64,000 bases of DNA from CAWATZ01 sp963784995 (lineage in GTDB: Bacteria > Planctomycetota > Planctomycetia > Gemmatales > Gemmataceae), in the NCBI GenBank assembly GCA_963784995.1, contig CAWATZ010000024.1, positions 1-64,000 of the forward strand, written 5' to 3'. Positions 1-8,495 of the stretch are shown piece by piece (position 1 is the first letter of the stretch; every line of letters starts with the position of its first letter). Made by a program: the position numbers and the translations under genes. The notes beneath the pieces were generated by a model, which made no database searches, had not been told where the DNA came from, and saw only the letters and a list, made by a program, of their open reading frames with translations.

Positions 1-80
1 TACCCCCGAGTGATGTTGTCGTTCCCCAGGCCGGCCCGGAGCCGGCCGCGCTCACCGTCGGCACGGCAAGGAGGTGCTAC

Positions 81-190
81 ATGCTGACGCCAGAGAATCA
101 CTGTGCCCTGGATGAACGCTTGGTCGAGGCCTGGCCCTGCCTGCGCACATCAAGGCTGCCATTCTCGCCCTGGTGAACTCTGCCACCTGA
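81..190 (+). CDS. Small protein of unknown function, one frame break
   Basis: ATG at 81 follows a strong ribosome site (AAGGAGG, 6 bases upstream). The frame starts MLTPENHCALDERLVEAWP. A one-base loss near 137 would let it continue as LPAHIKAAILALVNSAT to the TGA at 188-190, giving about 36 residues. The repaired text resembles short acidic/helical proteins that I recall next to phage-like genes in Gemmata-type genomes, but no function is known to me. The alternative is that only the ribosome site is real and the rest is remnant sequence. Confidence 0.35.
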
Positions 191-370
191 AAGGGCTCTT
201 TCCTCATGCGCTATTGCCACCAGTGCCGATTGATTTATTTCCGCCAGTGGTGAACAATGGTGGATCATCTGCCGGACGGCGAGCTGATCCCTTGCCAAGC
301 AGCTCCTCCTGGTGGTCGCCTGCTCCGGGCGCCCCAGGAGGGGTTGGCCGGCGTCTTTCCGGAGCGAACC

Positions 371-1084
371 ATGTCTTCTCCTCTCTTCGTCCGCGTTTGC
401 ACCCTCTTTGAATTGCTGGACCAACTGGTGGTCGCTGCAAGGTTTCGCTCCCCTGTATTGCAAGCGGGGTCTGAACAAGTTTTCAGCTGCGTGAGCGCCT
501 TGCTGAACGAGATGCCTGGGGAGTCTACGCTTCGGGATGCTGTGGTTGAATTGCAGGGCTGTCTGGTCCGGTTGCCTGAACTGGCGGCCGAAGACTCTCT
601 GAACCAGCTCAATCAAGCCAGGCACCAGGTCGCCACGGAGTTCGGTCGAAATCGTTCTCTCATGGATATGGCTGGCAAGTGGGGGGACGAGATCAAAGAG
701 ATGCTCCTGCATTCCCATTCCACGCCAGATAATCCCCACAGGGAAACCCCACCTTGTTCGTCCGTCCACCCGATCCAACCGCTGCTCCCGCCTCCCCAAC
801 CCAAGGAAGGACCAGACGGCCCCGAGGCCGGACGATGGCTCAGGTGGAACGGTAAGAGGCACGAAATCCCCGCAGGAGTCGTCTACCGGCTCATTGCCTT
901 CATGTGGTCCAAGGAATGGGCTGGTTACGATTCGCTTGACGGCCCTGTCACGGATGGGGAGTACCTGCCAAGTTCCCTCCGCTCTTTGGTCAGCAAGGTC
1001 AACGGGGTCCTACGAAAGACTGGCGTGCCCTGGAGATTGAAGACGGATTCGAAGGCTCGCACCCTCACCAAGCAGCTCTCCTGA
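371..1084 (+). CDS. Hypothetical protein with winged-helix-like C-terminus
   Basis: The start at 371 is chosen because GGAG lies 6 bases upstream; the longer frame from 257 lacks a ribosome site. The protein has 237 residues. Residues about 1-115 are helical and leucine-rich, followed by a proline-rich linker. The last about 80 residues (from RWLRWNGKRHEIP through LRKTGVPWRL to the end) look like a compact mixed alpha/beta unit of winged-helix type, a module I recall in several Gemmata-group proteins. A DNA-binding regulator of the element is plausible but is inference; no catalytic motif is visible. Confidence 0.55.
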   Translation: MSSPLFVRVCTLFELLDQLVVAARFRSPVLQAGSEQVFSCVSALLNEMPGESTLRDAVVELQGCLVRLPELAAEDSLNQLNQARHQVATEFGRNRSLMDMAGKWGDEIKEMLLHSHSTPDNPHRETPPCSSVHPIQPLLPPPQPKEGPDGPEAGRWLRWNGKRHEIPAGVVYRLIAFMWSKEWAGYDSLDGPVTDGEYLPSSLRSLVSKVNGVLRKTGVPWRLKTDSKARTLTKQLS

Positions 1085-1188
1085 CGCGCACCGAAAAAGG
1101 TGCGCGGATGAGTACGCTACGGGTGCGCCCGCTTGTCAGAATGTCCTCGGTTGGACGGAAGGAACCCGCTTATCCCCGAGGGCTTTCC

Positions 1189-1383
1189 ATGAACAAGTTG
1201 CTTGATCCCCCTGGCCTGGCAGTCATCGACGCGATCCCTGATCCAGACACGGTGAAGCGCTTGATTTCCGAGTCTGTTCGCCGGACAGACCTGCTCCGTG
1301 GTTTGCTTCGCCTGTCGCGGCGGAAGGCCAACTACAACGCAACCCACGGCGAGAACCGAGAGAAGGCGCAGGATGTCGGCTAA
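1189..1383 (+). CDS. Hypothetical 64-residue protein
   Basis: The ATG at 1189 has GAGGG about 7 bases upstream and is preferred over the longer frame from 1108, which has no ribosome site. The product begins MNKLLDPPGLAVIDAIPDPD and has a helical, basic second half (RRTDLLRGLLRLSRRKAN). It lies in the early part of the element between the winged-helix-like protein and the replication genes. I do not recognise a family; a small DNA- or protein-binding accessory protein is a guess. Confidence 0.45.
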   Translation: MNKLLDPPGLAVIDAIPDPDTVKRLISESVRRTDLLRGLLRLSRRKANYNATHGENREKAQDVG

Positions 1384-1525
1384 TCCCCTTCCTCGTCTCC
1401 ATCGGCCTGGGAGCGGTTGCAGCGAGCAAGCCGCTGAGGACGGAATCGGTGTTTTCCAGGACGGTGCTGTGAAGTGCGAAACCGCCGGGGTGCCAGCCCC
1501 AGCGGTTTCTTGAGGTTCGACTTCG

Positions 1526-1759
1526 ATGCGCAGCAACACCAACATCATTTTGCCGCCAGCCCATGCCCCGGGCAAGGGCTACGCTCAAAAAATCCGGAGT
1601 CGCGTCCCGCTGTACTTCCGAGATTTCGCCGCGTACTTGCTGAATTCCATGGTCGTCTACAGGCTCGAACTGGAGCGGGTCGGCGTGGATTGGCGAGAGC
1701 TTGACCAGGCCCACGGGCTGAAGCAGCCAAGGAGGAGCCACTGTGCATCTACAAAGTGA
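1526..1759 (+). CDS. Hypothetical 77-residue protein upstream of replication protein
   Basis: The frame starts MRSNTNIILPPAHAPGKGYA after a weak GAGG about 10 bases upstream. It overlaps the next gene by 17 bases, as is common in compact element operons. The middle is aromatic and leucine-rich (PLYFRDFAAYLLNSMVVYRL). The end of the frame contains the ribosome site of the downstream replication gene, so translation may be coupled. No family is recognised. Confidence 0.4.
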   Translation: MRSNTNIILPPAHAPGKGYAQKIRSRVPLYFRDFAAYLLNSMVVYRLELERVGVDWRELDQAHGLKQPRRSHCASTK

Positions 1760-2773
1760 TGGCGAAGCCAGCTGCCGCATGACCGGAAACTGGGTCCCAA
1801 TTCGGTGCGACTTGCTACAGAACCCGCGGCTCCAGCGGATCGCCCGGGCCTCTGGCCGGAGCAGGCACGAGGCCCTGGGGCTTCTTGTCCACTTCTGGTC
1901 TTGGGTTTCTTGCCAGACGGCGACTGGAAACCTGGACGGCCTGACCGTCGAGGACCTCGCTTCGCTGATCGGAGCCGACCTCGACTTCTGGCGCGCCGTC
2001 GAAACGGTCGGCTGGCTGGAGACCACCGACAACGGCCTGGCGGTGCCCCGGGCCGAGTGGTGGCTGGGCAATGGAGCGAAGGCTCGCATCCTCAAAAACA
2101 GGCGGCAGAGCAGGTGGCGCGATGGTAGGCGCTCGGAAGGCGCATGTGAGGCGCGTGATTTTGACGGGCGCAGCACGAGCGCGCGAACAAACGAGCCAAC
2201 GGAACCGGGAAGCGGAGGCGAGGCGCTGCTGGAGACGATGGAGCGTCTACCGGCACGTCTACAAACCAGGGTGAAACCGGTGAACGTGACGCTACTGTAG
2301 GCGCGGATGTAGACGCCAATGTAGACGCACCACCATCTCGGGAAGCGCCTACCAGAGGAGATAAGAGTATAAATACCCCCCCCTGCCCCCCAAAAGGGGG
2401 GGAGGGGGGCGTGTTTGAGCGCTTCTGGAATTTGTTTCCCAAGAGGGAAAATCGCGCAGCTGCCCTTCGGGCGTGGGAGGCTCTTGCCCCTGATGACGCC
2501 CTGATCCAGGCGATCCTCGCCTCTGTCGAGAGGCAGCGGCAGTCCGATGCTTGGAAGCGGGAGGATGGCCGCTTTATCCCGCAACCAGCGCGCTGGCTCG
2601 CCGAGCACCGCTGGGAAGATGAAACGCCTGCCGTCGCCCAGCCCGTCGAGGAGTCCGTCGAGGCCCGGATCGCCAAGCAGCGGGCTGATGTCCTGGAAAC
2701 CAGGCGGCTCCAGGAGGAGGCGGCGATCGGGTGCCCGCTGCTGCTCGGCAGCAGCAAGGAAGACCGAGGTTAA
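1743..2773 (+). CDS. Phage-type replication protein, one frame break
   Basis: Two frames together make a protein of about 343 residues. The N-terminal half (NWVPIRCDLLQNPRLQRIAR ... LGLLVHFWSWV ... VETVGWL) resembles the N-terminal module of phage replisome organisers: early contact residues, a small helical bundle and the Gly-Trp-Leu segment. The C-terminal part (FERFWNLFPKRENRAAALRAW ... GRFIPQPARWL ... RWEDE, from about 2411) is the typical end of phage replication or helicase-loader proteins. Loss of one G near 2288 separates them; repaired, the linker reads as Asp-Val repeats (VDATVGADVDANVDA) encoded by near-repeats of GTAGACGC. GTG 1743 has AAGGAGGA upstream; ATG 1779 is the alternative. 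It stops 3 bases before the DnaB-like gene, which it probably serves as loader. Confidence 0.65.
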
Positions 2774-2776
2774 CCC

Positions 2777-4105
2777 ATGCCGACCACGAGGAACGGGACT
2801 GTGGACGGCGCGGAGCGGACCGTCCTTGGAACCATGCTCCGCGACCCGGACGCCGTGGGCGAGGTGGTCAAGGTCATCACCGCGGAGTCTTTCCGGACCG
2901 ACTGTCATCAGCGAGTGTTCCGCGCCATCGTGGAGCTGTGGGACGCGGGCCGGCCGGTGGAGCTGACCAGTGTTGCCGACCTGCTCCAGGAGAAGGGCTG
3001 GATCGACGACGTTGGCGGCTATTCCACCCTGGCCGAGCTGCACGAAGCCGCTTCCGTCTCGCCCAGCGTGGGCCACTATGCGGCCAAGGTCCGAAGCCGC
3101 GCGTTGCTTCGCGGCCTGGCGCAGGTGGGCCGAGAAATCGTTCGCGTGGCTGAGTCGCCGACGGGATCGGCGGACGAGGTTCTGGGCGAGGCGGAGCAGA
3201 AGATCCTGGGGCTCGCGTCCATCGGCGCGAGCAGCGAGGCCCGGCCATTGGCGGATCTGGTCGGTGAGGCATTCGACCGGATTGACGCCAGGTCGCAGCG
3301 AGGGAAGAGATCGGCCGGGCTGCCGACGGGGCTGCCAAGCCTTGACGACAAGGTCATTGGCCTTCAGGACGGCGAGTCGCTGATCGTGGCGGCCAGGCCC
3401 GGCACTGGCAAGACGGCGATCGCCTTGTCCCTGGCCAGCAACGCCGCGGTGATGGAGCGAGTGCCGGTCCTCTTCGTCAGCCTGGAGCAGAGCGAACTGG
3501 AGTTGACCGAACGGCTGTTATGCTGCCATGCCAGGGTCAACGGGCATTTTCTGCGGCGTGGCACCGTCAACCAGGAGGAGTCTCGGAGGCTGATGGAGGC
3601 TGGCAACCTGCTCCGCCAGGCCCCGCTATTCATCGACGACGCGGCCAGCCAGAAGATGCTGCGGATCGCGGCCACGGCGCGCCGCCTGAAGGTCCGGGAG
3701 AAGCTCGGCCTGGTGATCGTGGACTACCTCCAGCTCATCGAGCCGGACAACCCGAAGGCCCCTCGACAGGAGCAGGTTGCCGCGATCTCCCGGAGGTTGA
3801 AGGCCCTGGCCCGGGAACTGAATATCCCCGTGGTCGCCCTGGCCCAGCTCAACCGGGCCCTGGAGAGCCGTTCAGACCGGCGCCCCAGGCTTTCGGACCT
3901 GCGCGAGTCCGGCAGCATCGAGGCTGACGCGGACAGCGTTTGGCTGCTCCACCGCAGCGAGGACAAGCCGGGGATGGTCGAAGTGATCGTGGCGAAGCAG
4001 AGGAACGGACCAACGGGAGAGGTGCTGCTCCGCTTCGACCCGCACTTCATGCGTTTCGCCGACCCTGCGTTGGAAGAAACACCGTTGACGAGGGAGGAGC
4101 TGTGA
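2777..4105 (+). CDS. dnaB: DnaB-type replicative DNA helicase
   Basis: This 442-residue protein has the two-domain DnaB architecture. The N-terminal helical domain (residues about 8-110, from ERTVLGTMLRDPDAVGEVV) is followed by a linker and a RecA-like C-terminal ATPase. The Walker A motif ARPGTGKT is near residue 207. Further motifs are LFVSLEQS, the Walker B segment LVIVDYLQL and the ALAQLNRALE stretch. A DnaB ring unwinds DNA 5' to 3' ahead of the polymerase and binds primase at its N-terminal domain. It lies directly behind the replication protein and overlaps the following frame by 4 bases (GTGA). Length and motif order fit element-borne DnaB proteins. The element therefore probably opens its own replication fork, borrowing host primase and polymerase, which are not seen here. 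Confidence 0.93.
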   Translation: MPTTRNGTVDGAERTVLGTMLRDPDAVGEVVKVITAESFRTDCHQRVFRAIVELWDAGRPVELTSVADLLQEKGWIDDVGGYSTLAELHEAASVSPSVGHYAAKVRSRALLRGLAQVGREIVRVAESPTGSADEVLGEAEQKILGLASIGASSEARPLADLVGEAFDRIDARSQRGKRSAGLPTGLPSLDDKVIGLQDGESLIVAARPGTGKTAIALSLASNAAVMERVPVLFVSLEQSELELTERLLCCHARVNGHFLRRGTVNQEESRRLMEAGNLLRQAPLFIDDAASQKMLRIAATARRLKVREKLGLVIVDYLQLIEPDNPKAPRQEQVAAISRRLKALARELNIPVVALAQLNRALESRSDRRPRLSDLRESGSIEADADSVWLLHRSEDKPGMVEVIVAKQRNGPTGEVLLRFDPHFMRFADPALEETPLTREEL

Positions 4106-4182
4106 GCAAGCCGTGGAGGGATTCCGCCGGGTGGACAACAAGGATGATCCGACTCTGTCTGAGGCTGAACCGCGATGAGTAG
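4102..4182 (+). CDS. Very short frame between helicase and nuclease-like gene
   Basis: GTG at 4102 overlaps the helicase stop (GTGA) and the frame ends at TAG 4180-4182, inside the start of the next gene. The 26-residue product starts MSKPWRDSAGWTTRMIRLCL. The overlaps on both sides suggest it may be translated by coupling, but it could equally be a remnant or the frame-shifted start of a longer protein. No function can be given. Confidence 0.2.
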   Translation: MSKPWRDSAGWTTRMIRLCLRLNRDE

Positions 4183-4657
4183 GTCGCCAACCGCACGCTC
4201 CCTGGAAGCTCTCCGCCGCGATGGCTGGACCGTGGCAGTGGCCGAACGCTGGATTCCCCAGGCCGGCATCCGGAGGGACCTGTTCGGGATGTTCGACGTT
4301 GTGGCCATCCGGGCCGACCAGGCCGGCGTCCTGGGCGTGCAGGCGACCTCGGCCAGCAACCACGCGGCCCGGGTGACGAAGCTCAGCGAGACTCCCGCCC
4401 TGGCCGTCTGGCTGGCCGCTGGGAACGGTGCCCAGGTCTGGAGCTGGGGTCAGGACCCCAACGGCCGCTGGGTCGTGAGGAAGGAGGCCCTGACGCTGGC
4501 CGAGGGCATGGTTGTGCCGGCCAGGCTCACCCCAAGACCCAGGCCCCGGAGGCAGCGCCGCGGAGAACGACAGCAGCAGCTTTTTCCGGTTGAGGAAGAT
4601 GGGCAAGTCGCCCCCAGAGAATGCGGTCCAAGACCCAGGCGAAAGCGGGCAGTCTAG
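4175..4657 (+). CDS. Nuclease-like protein (degenerate PD-(D/E)XK type)
   Basis: This 160-residue protein resembles small phage-borne restriction-endonuclease-fold proteins. An N-terminal helix plus strand (SLEALRRDGWTVAVAERW) is followed by RRDLFGMFDVVAIR, where Asp would be the metal ligand, and then VLGVQATSASNHAARVTKL. In active relatives of this fold an E-x-K motif is expected at the second strand; here the position reads Gln-Ala-Thr, so catalysis may be altered or lost. The C-terminal about 40 residues are Arg/Pro-rich and probably disordered or nucleic-acid binding. Its place behind the helicase fits a replication or recombination role, possibly a Holliday-junction-resolvase-like protein. 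The fold is an inference from pattern only. Confidence 0.5.
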   Translation: MSRSPTARSLEALRRDGWTVAVAERWIPQAGIRRDLFGMFDVVAIRADQAGVLGVQATSASNHAARVTKLSETPALAVWLAAGNGAQVWSWGQDPNGRWVVRKEALTLAEGMVVPARLTPRPRPRRQRRGERQQQLFPVEEDGQVAPRECGPRPRRKRAV

Positions 4658-4829
4658 AGAATATGTAGCGTAACGTGTTGACAGCAAAGGTTTTTCGTAT
4701 CCCGTTTCTTTGTGTCTTAAGAACACGAACTCGGGAGTGGCAAGTTTGTGTAGTTCTGACCCATTCCGCCCCCGCAACCAGTGCCGGTTGCCCCGGCTAT
4801 ACCGTTTGTTCCGTTTAAGAAGGTGCTTG

Positions 4830-5456
4830 ATGAGTAACCGTCCTCCGAATCCCGATCAGTGGCGAGCGGACCCTGGCCAGGACGCTGCCCCGCCAGGGCC
4901 ACTGGCTGGCCCTCCAGCGAGCGCGGACGCCTCGGGATGCCCCAACGTCCAGCCGAGCCCTGGCGAAGCTCCTGGGGTCAGCCAGGGTCCGGCCCGGCCG
5001 AGCCTGTTGGATGGCCTGCCATCGCCACTGCTGAACATGGAGCTGGACGAGTCGGTGAAGAAAACCGAGGAGAGTCCTGTCGATCCGCGTGCAAAGATGC
5101 GTCAGAAGACGGCCCAGGACCTTCATTGGGTCATAGGTGAGCTGGACAGGGTGAGTTGCACGCTGACGGCGATGTGCGCGGCGCATCAGGCGGGAGCGGA
5201 CCCACAGGCATCGGTTCGGGTGGAGGAATTTGCGGGCATTTTGCCGGCTCTCATTGGGATCGAGCGTGTGGTTTCGAGGTTGGATTCGGCGTATCTTCAT
5301 GAAGTTCAGATGATCTGTCAGATGCTGGCAGCTTCGGTGGCTAACGGGCTTTGGGAGAGGCTGCTCCGGCTGATGAATGCCGTGCATGCCCTGAGGGGCT
5401 GCATCGGGCTGGAGTATGTCGAGGGCTTTCCTGAGTATGCCAGACTGATTCCTTGA
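4830..5456 (+). CDS. Hypothetical protein with Pro-rich N-terminus
   Basis: ATG 4830 follows AAGAAGGTG by about 6 bases, and the longer frame from 4710 has no ribosome site. The 208-residue product has a disordered Pro/Gly/Ala N-terminus (residues about 1-85). A helical C-terminal part follows (residues about 95-208), with HWVIGELDRVSCTLTAMCAA and a region rich in Leu and Met. The 170 bases upstream contain a TTGACA at 4678 but no convincing -10 box. It starts a new block of genes after the replication genes. No family is recognised; a structural or scaffold role would fit its position before other Pro-rich proteins. Confidence 0.5.
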   Translation: MSNRPPNPDQWRADPGQDAAPPGPLAGPPASADASGCPNVQPSPGEAPGVSQGPARPSLLDGLPSPLLNMELDESVKKTEESPVDPRAKMRQKTAQDLHWVIGELDRVSCTLTAMCAAHQAGADPQASVRVEEFAGILPALIGIERVVSRLDSAYLHEVQMICQMLAASVANGLWERLLRLMNAVHALRGCIGLEYVEGFPEYARLIP

Positions 5457-5484
5457 GTTACCTGACAAGAAAGCGAGGCAAGTC

Positions 5485-7061
5485 ATGCCATTTCCAGTGG
5501 GAAGCATTGGTGGTCTGGACGTTGATCCGCAGGCCCTGCAAGAAGGGGAGCTTCAAGTGGGCCGGGAGAACGACCCGCAGCTCAAGCTGATGCGCATGCT
5601 GGCGCAGGCGCAGTACCCCAGCTGGGCGGCGCGTGCCTTCCCCGCGCAGGGAGTGCAGCCCGGTGGACTGCCTCCGGGGTTTTTGGCGCAGCAGGCGGCG
5701 GCCCACCTGGCTCAGCCCAAACCGCAGGTCCAGGTGCAGGGGCAGCAGCCCCAGGTCGGGGTGTTCGCCCCTGCCCTCACCGAGGAGCAGGTGCGGGGCC
5801 TGGGTGGTCCCAACGCTCCCATGCCACAGCCCAGGCCGTTGCAGCCAATGCCAGCCCCTGCTCCAGCGCCGGCTGCGGGCGCCATCCCTCCCCAGCCGGG
5901 AGTGCAAGCTCCTGCTGGGGGCGGTCCGGTGCCGGCACAGCCTGGAATTCAGCCACCTGCTGGTCTTCCCCCTGTTGGGGTGATGGGTCCGGTTCGCCCT
6001 GTGGGAGTGCCCACGCATGACCTCCCTCCGGTGCCGGGGCCTGCTCTCCAGCTGCCGCCTCTGCCCTGGATGAGCGGCGCCTCCAGCCCCGAGCAGATGG
6101 CGAAGATGGCGGACCTCTTTCAGAAGTACGGGCCCAAGACTCCCGAGGACGTGGCCCAGGCCGCCAAGGAAAAGCTCCTGGCCCAGCAGGGAACGCAGGA
6201 GATGGCCAAGACCCGGGAAGAAGGGGCCAGCAAGGAGCGGGTGGCGAAGATGGAGCTGGAGGCCAGGGAGAAAGCCTTGCAGGCTCAGCACGACCTGGCC
6301 GACAAGGCGATCTTGGACCGGTTCATCCTGGAGGGGCAGACCGCGGGGACGCCCCGGAGCGAGAGCGAGATCGCGGACATGGTGGGCAAGATCAAGGGCG
6401 CCGGGAGGCGTTTCGCAAGAACGGCAACATCCTGGTCGGGCCGCCACCGCAGGTTGGAGTCCAGGCCCCGCTGCCGGTGGCGACCAACGAGCAGCTGGGC
6501 CACGCTTTGGCGACAGCCTTCAAGGCCCCTCCGGGGGGGATGACCTTTGACCCGCACACCGGCCGGGCGGTGGTCACGGGCGGATCTTACGCCCCGGACC
6601 AGCTGTTCGAGGCGATGCTCCAGGGCGGCTCGGTGCGCAACAATCCCTCCTCGCTCAAAGAGTTCACCAACCGGCTCCTCAACCAGCCGGGCAACCCGGG
6701 CTTGCCCCAGCTCACCAGCGACCTGGCCAACCGGCTGATCTTCCGCCTCACGAAGGGCCAGGGCATGCACCAGTTTAATCGAGGAGCAATGACGTCGGCG
6801 CCACCGACGGTCCTGCCGGGCGGATTGAAGGTCCAGTCTCGGGCCGCTCCCAACTCGGCAGGGTATGAGTATGCGGTGACCACTCCGGAGGGGCACCAGA
6901 TTACTCTTCCAGGCGGGACCTGGGCCGGCAATTCGGGCAACCTCTTCCAGGACCTGATTCCCTACGTCTCGGACAAGGCCAAGGCCAGGTATCGCTCAGA
7001 GGCGGAGGCCATCTCGCCGCTGCTGATTGAACTCCTGGGTCGGCAGGCTCTGGGACGGTGA
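5485..7061 (+). CDS. Large Pro/Gln-rich protein with coiled-coil middle, one frame break
   Basis: Joining two frames across a lost G near 6404 gives about 525 residues: ...EIADMVGKIKGAG then EAFRKNGNILVGPPPQ. Residues about 40-200 are a low-complexity segment rich in Pro, Gln and Ala. Residues about 205-300 form a charged helix likely to be a coiled coil (EQMAKMADLFQKYGPKTPED, KERVAKMELEAREKALQAQH). The C-terminal 200 residues are mixed and contain LKEFTNRLLNQPGNP and GYEYAVTTPEGHQITLPGG. The layout of flexible head, coiled coil and globular tail suggests a structural or surface protein of the element. The 3' end overlaps the opposite-strand membrane gene 6996-7346 by 66 bases. Unknown family. 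Confidence 0.55.
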
Positions 7062-7346
7062 CAACGTGAAACCATTGGAGGTTGAGGCTGGAGCGGTTGA
7101 GCGCGGCTGACTGGTTTCCACAGCAACCATCCCGGCGGCAAGGAAAGCGGCGGCAGTGAGGGCGGCAACGATGGCCCAGCGGATGAAAACGACCGCGAGG
7201 TTGAGTTCACCCAGCAGCATGGCCACAAGGCGAAGGTAGCCACCTGTTGTGTCCAGGACAGGGCCAGGAGCAGGGGGAGCCAGGAGCCCAACCACGGCGA
7301 AGGCAACGCACCCGGCGATCAAGACAACGCGCTGTGTGGAATTCAT
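6996..7346 (-). CDS. Small membrane protein, MNxxQ family
   Basis: On the minus strand a textbook ribosome site (AGGAGG, 6 bases upstream) precedes MNSTQRVVLIAGCVAFAVVG. Two hydrophobic segments are visible (residues about 7-25 and 50-77), followed by a polar Ser/Pro/Gln-rich tail, 116 residues in all. The beginning matches that of the minus-strand gene 12948-13436 (MNLAQKVVLLFGLFFAG), so the element carries at least two members of this family. The protein probably sits in the inner membrane with its tail outside or inside as a tether. Function unknown. Confidence 0.6.
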   Translation of the reverse strand: MNSTQRVVLIAGCVAFAVVGLLAPPAPGPVLDTTGGYLRLVAMLLGELNLAVVFIRWAIVAALTAAAFLAAGMVAVETSQPRSTAPASTSNGFTLSPSQSLPTQEFNQQRRDGLRL

Positions 7347-7483
7347 GAGACACCTCCTGCTGGGAGTGTATGTCGCAAAGGGAAGAACGTCAAATGGGAG
7401 AAAGCGCGATCCTATTCGCTTCCAACTGCGAAGTCAAGCAAGTAGTGGCAAGCCCCAAGAAGTACGTGAGGAGGTGAAGTCTC

Positions 7484-8491
7484 ATGGCCGGCGAACTGCC
7501 TGAACCGTTTCAATATGCATTCAACAGGAGCAACAATCTGCCAAAGGTCGATTCGCCCGGGCAAGGCAGCGCCAGAGCGGACCAGCTGGATTGGGATACC
7601 ACAGTCACGCTCACCCTGGGCACCTCGCCCACCATCGTGACCGGAGTTCACTACTGGCTGGAATACCAGATATGGATGCCGCCTATCCCCCAGGGTGGCA
7701 ACCCGGCCGTGTGGTGGCAGGGCACGATGGAAGTCAACCCGGTCCTGACCACCGCGCTCACCTTCCCCTGTTTCAATGGGATTCAGCTCACCCTCAACCT
7801 GAACTGGCTGGCTACCTGGCGTCTGTTCAATGGTGGCGTGAAGTTTGTGCGCAGCGACGTCTTCCAGACAACCTACACTCCCGACGTCGCCAACAGTGTC
7901 CCCAACTGGATCACTCCGGGGTACGTACCCACGCTGGAGGGGTTCAGCGCCATTCCCTGGGAGGCAAGTGGTGGAGGCAACGCGACTACCGAGGCCACCC
8001 TGTTTGGCAGCTTCCCCGTGGCAGCGGCACCCAATGCTCTGGCGATCCCAGATGAGCTCGCTTTTATTACTGGAGGGTTCCTTCACGGGGCTTACGGGGC
8101 GTCGGTGGACACCTACGCCCCGGTCACGGTCACCCTGGCTCTTGACCCAGCCACGCTGCCTTCCCCGGCTGCTGGAGTGACTTACTACCTTCAGTACCAG
8201 ATTACCGGTACGTACACCACCGATTTCCCCAACACGGTTTACAAGGGCTCGATGCCATTGAACCTCCAGGGCACCAACAAGCTGGTCTTTCCCTGGGCCA
8301 ATGGCAAACAAGCGACGCTGAACCTCTGGGTGCTGGGTGTCTGGACTGACCCCAATGGCCAGCTCAATTTCACAACCAGCAGTCCTGTCAAGACCCTGAC
8401 CAACATTCCCCTCTTTGGCGATCTCAGTGTCTCTGCTCCAGGCCAGCTGGGTGGTACGTTCACTGCCATCGACGTGACGGTGGGAGGATAA
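7484..8491 (+). CDS. Beta-rich repeat protein A (two repeat units)
   Basis: GAGGTGAAGTCTC provides a good ribosome site for ATG 7484. The 335-residue protein has no signal peptide and no Cys-rich or catalytic motif. It holds two copies of a unit of about 100 residues. The signature is V-T-L-T-L, then [YF]-x-x-[QE]-Y-Q-I, then [YW]-x-G-[ST]-M, L-x-F-x-W/C-x-N-G, a Leu/Trp strand, and a closing T-Y-T-P-type segment. Examples are VHYWLEYQIWMPPIPQGG and VTYYLQYQITGTYTTDFPN. Three further copies are in the next gene, which starts 4 bases downstream. Alternating hydrophobic strands suggest beta sandwiches, as in fibres, pili or capsid decoration proteins. Role inferred, family not recognised. Confidence 0.6.
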   Translation: MAGELPEPFQYAFNRSNNLPKVDSPGQGSARADQLDWDTTVTLTLGTSPTIVTGVHYWLEYQIWMPPIPQGGNPAVWWQGTMEVNPVLTTALTFPCFNGIQLTLNLNWLATWRLFNGGVKFVRSDVFQTTYTPDVANSVPNWITPGYVPTLEGFSAIPWEASGGGNATTEATLFGSFPVAAAPNALAIPDELAFITGGFLHGAYGASVDTYAPVTVTLALDPATLPSPAAGVTYYLQYQITGTYTTDFPNTVYKGSMPLNLQGTNKLVFPWANGKQATLNLWVLGVWTDPNGQLNFTTSSPVKTLTNIPLFGDLSVSAPGQLGGTFTAIDVTVGG

Positions 8492-8495
8492 GCCC

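Noticed and set aside
1223..3076. Long open frame of 617 codons on the minus strand
   Set aside because: It runs antisense through the replication protein and part of the helicase gene, whose motifs are unambiguous. High GC content keeps antisense frames open.
4678..4706. Promoter with perfect TTGACA at 4678
   Set aside because: No acceptable -10 box occurs 16-18 bases downstream (CCCGTT region), so I do not list it as a promoter.
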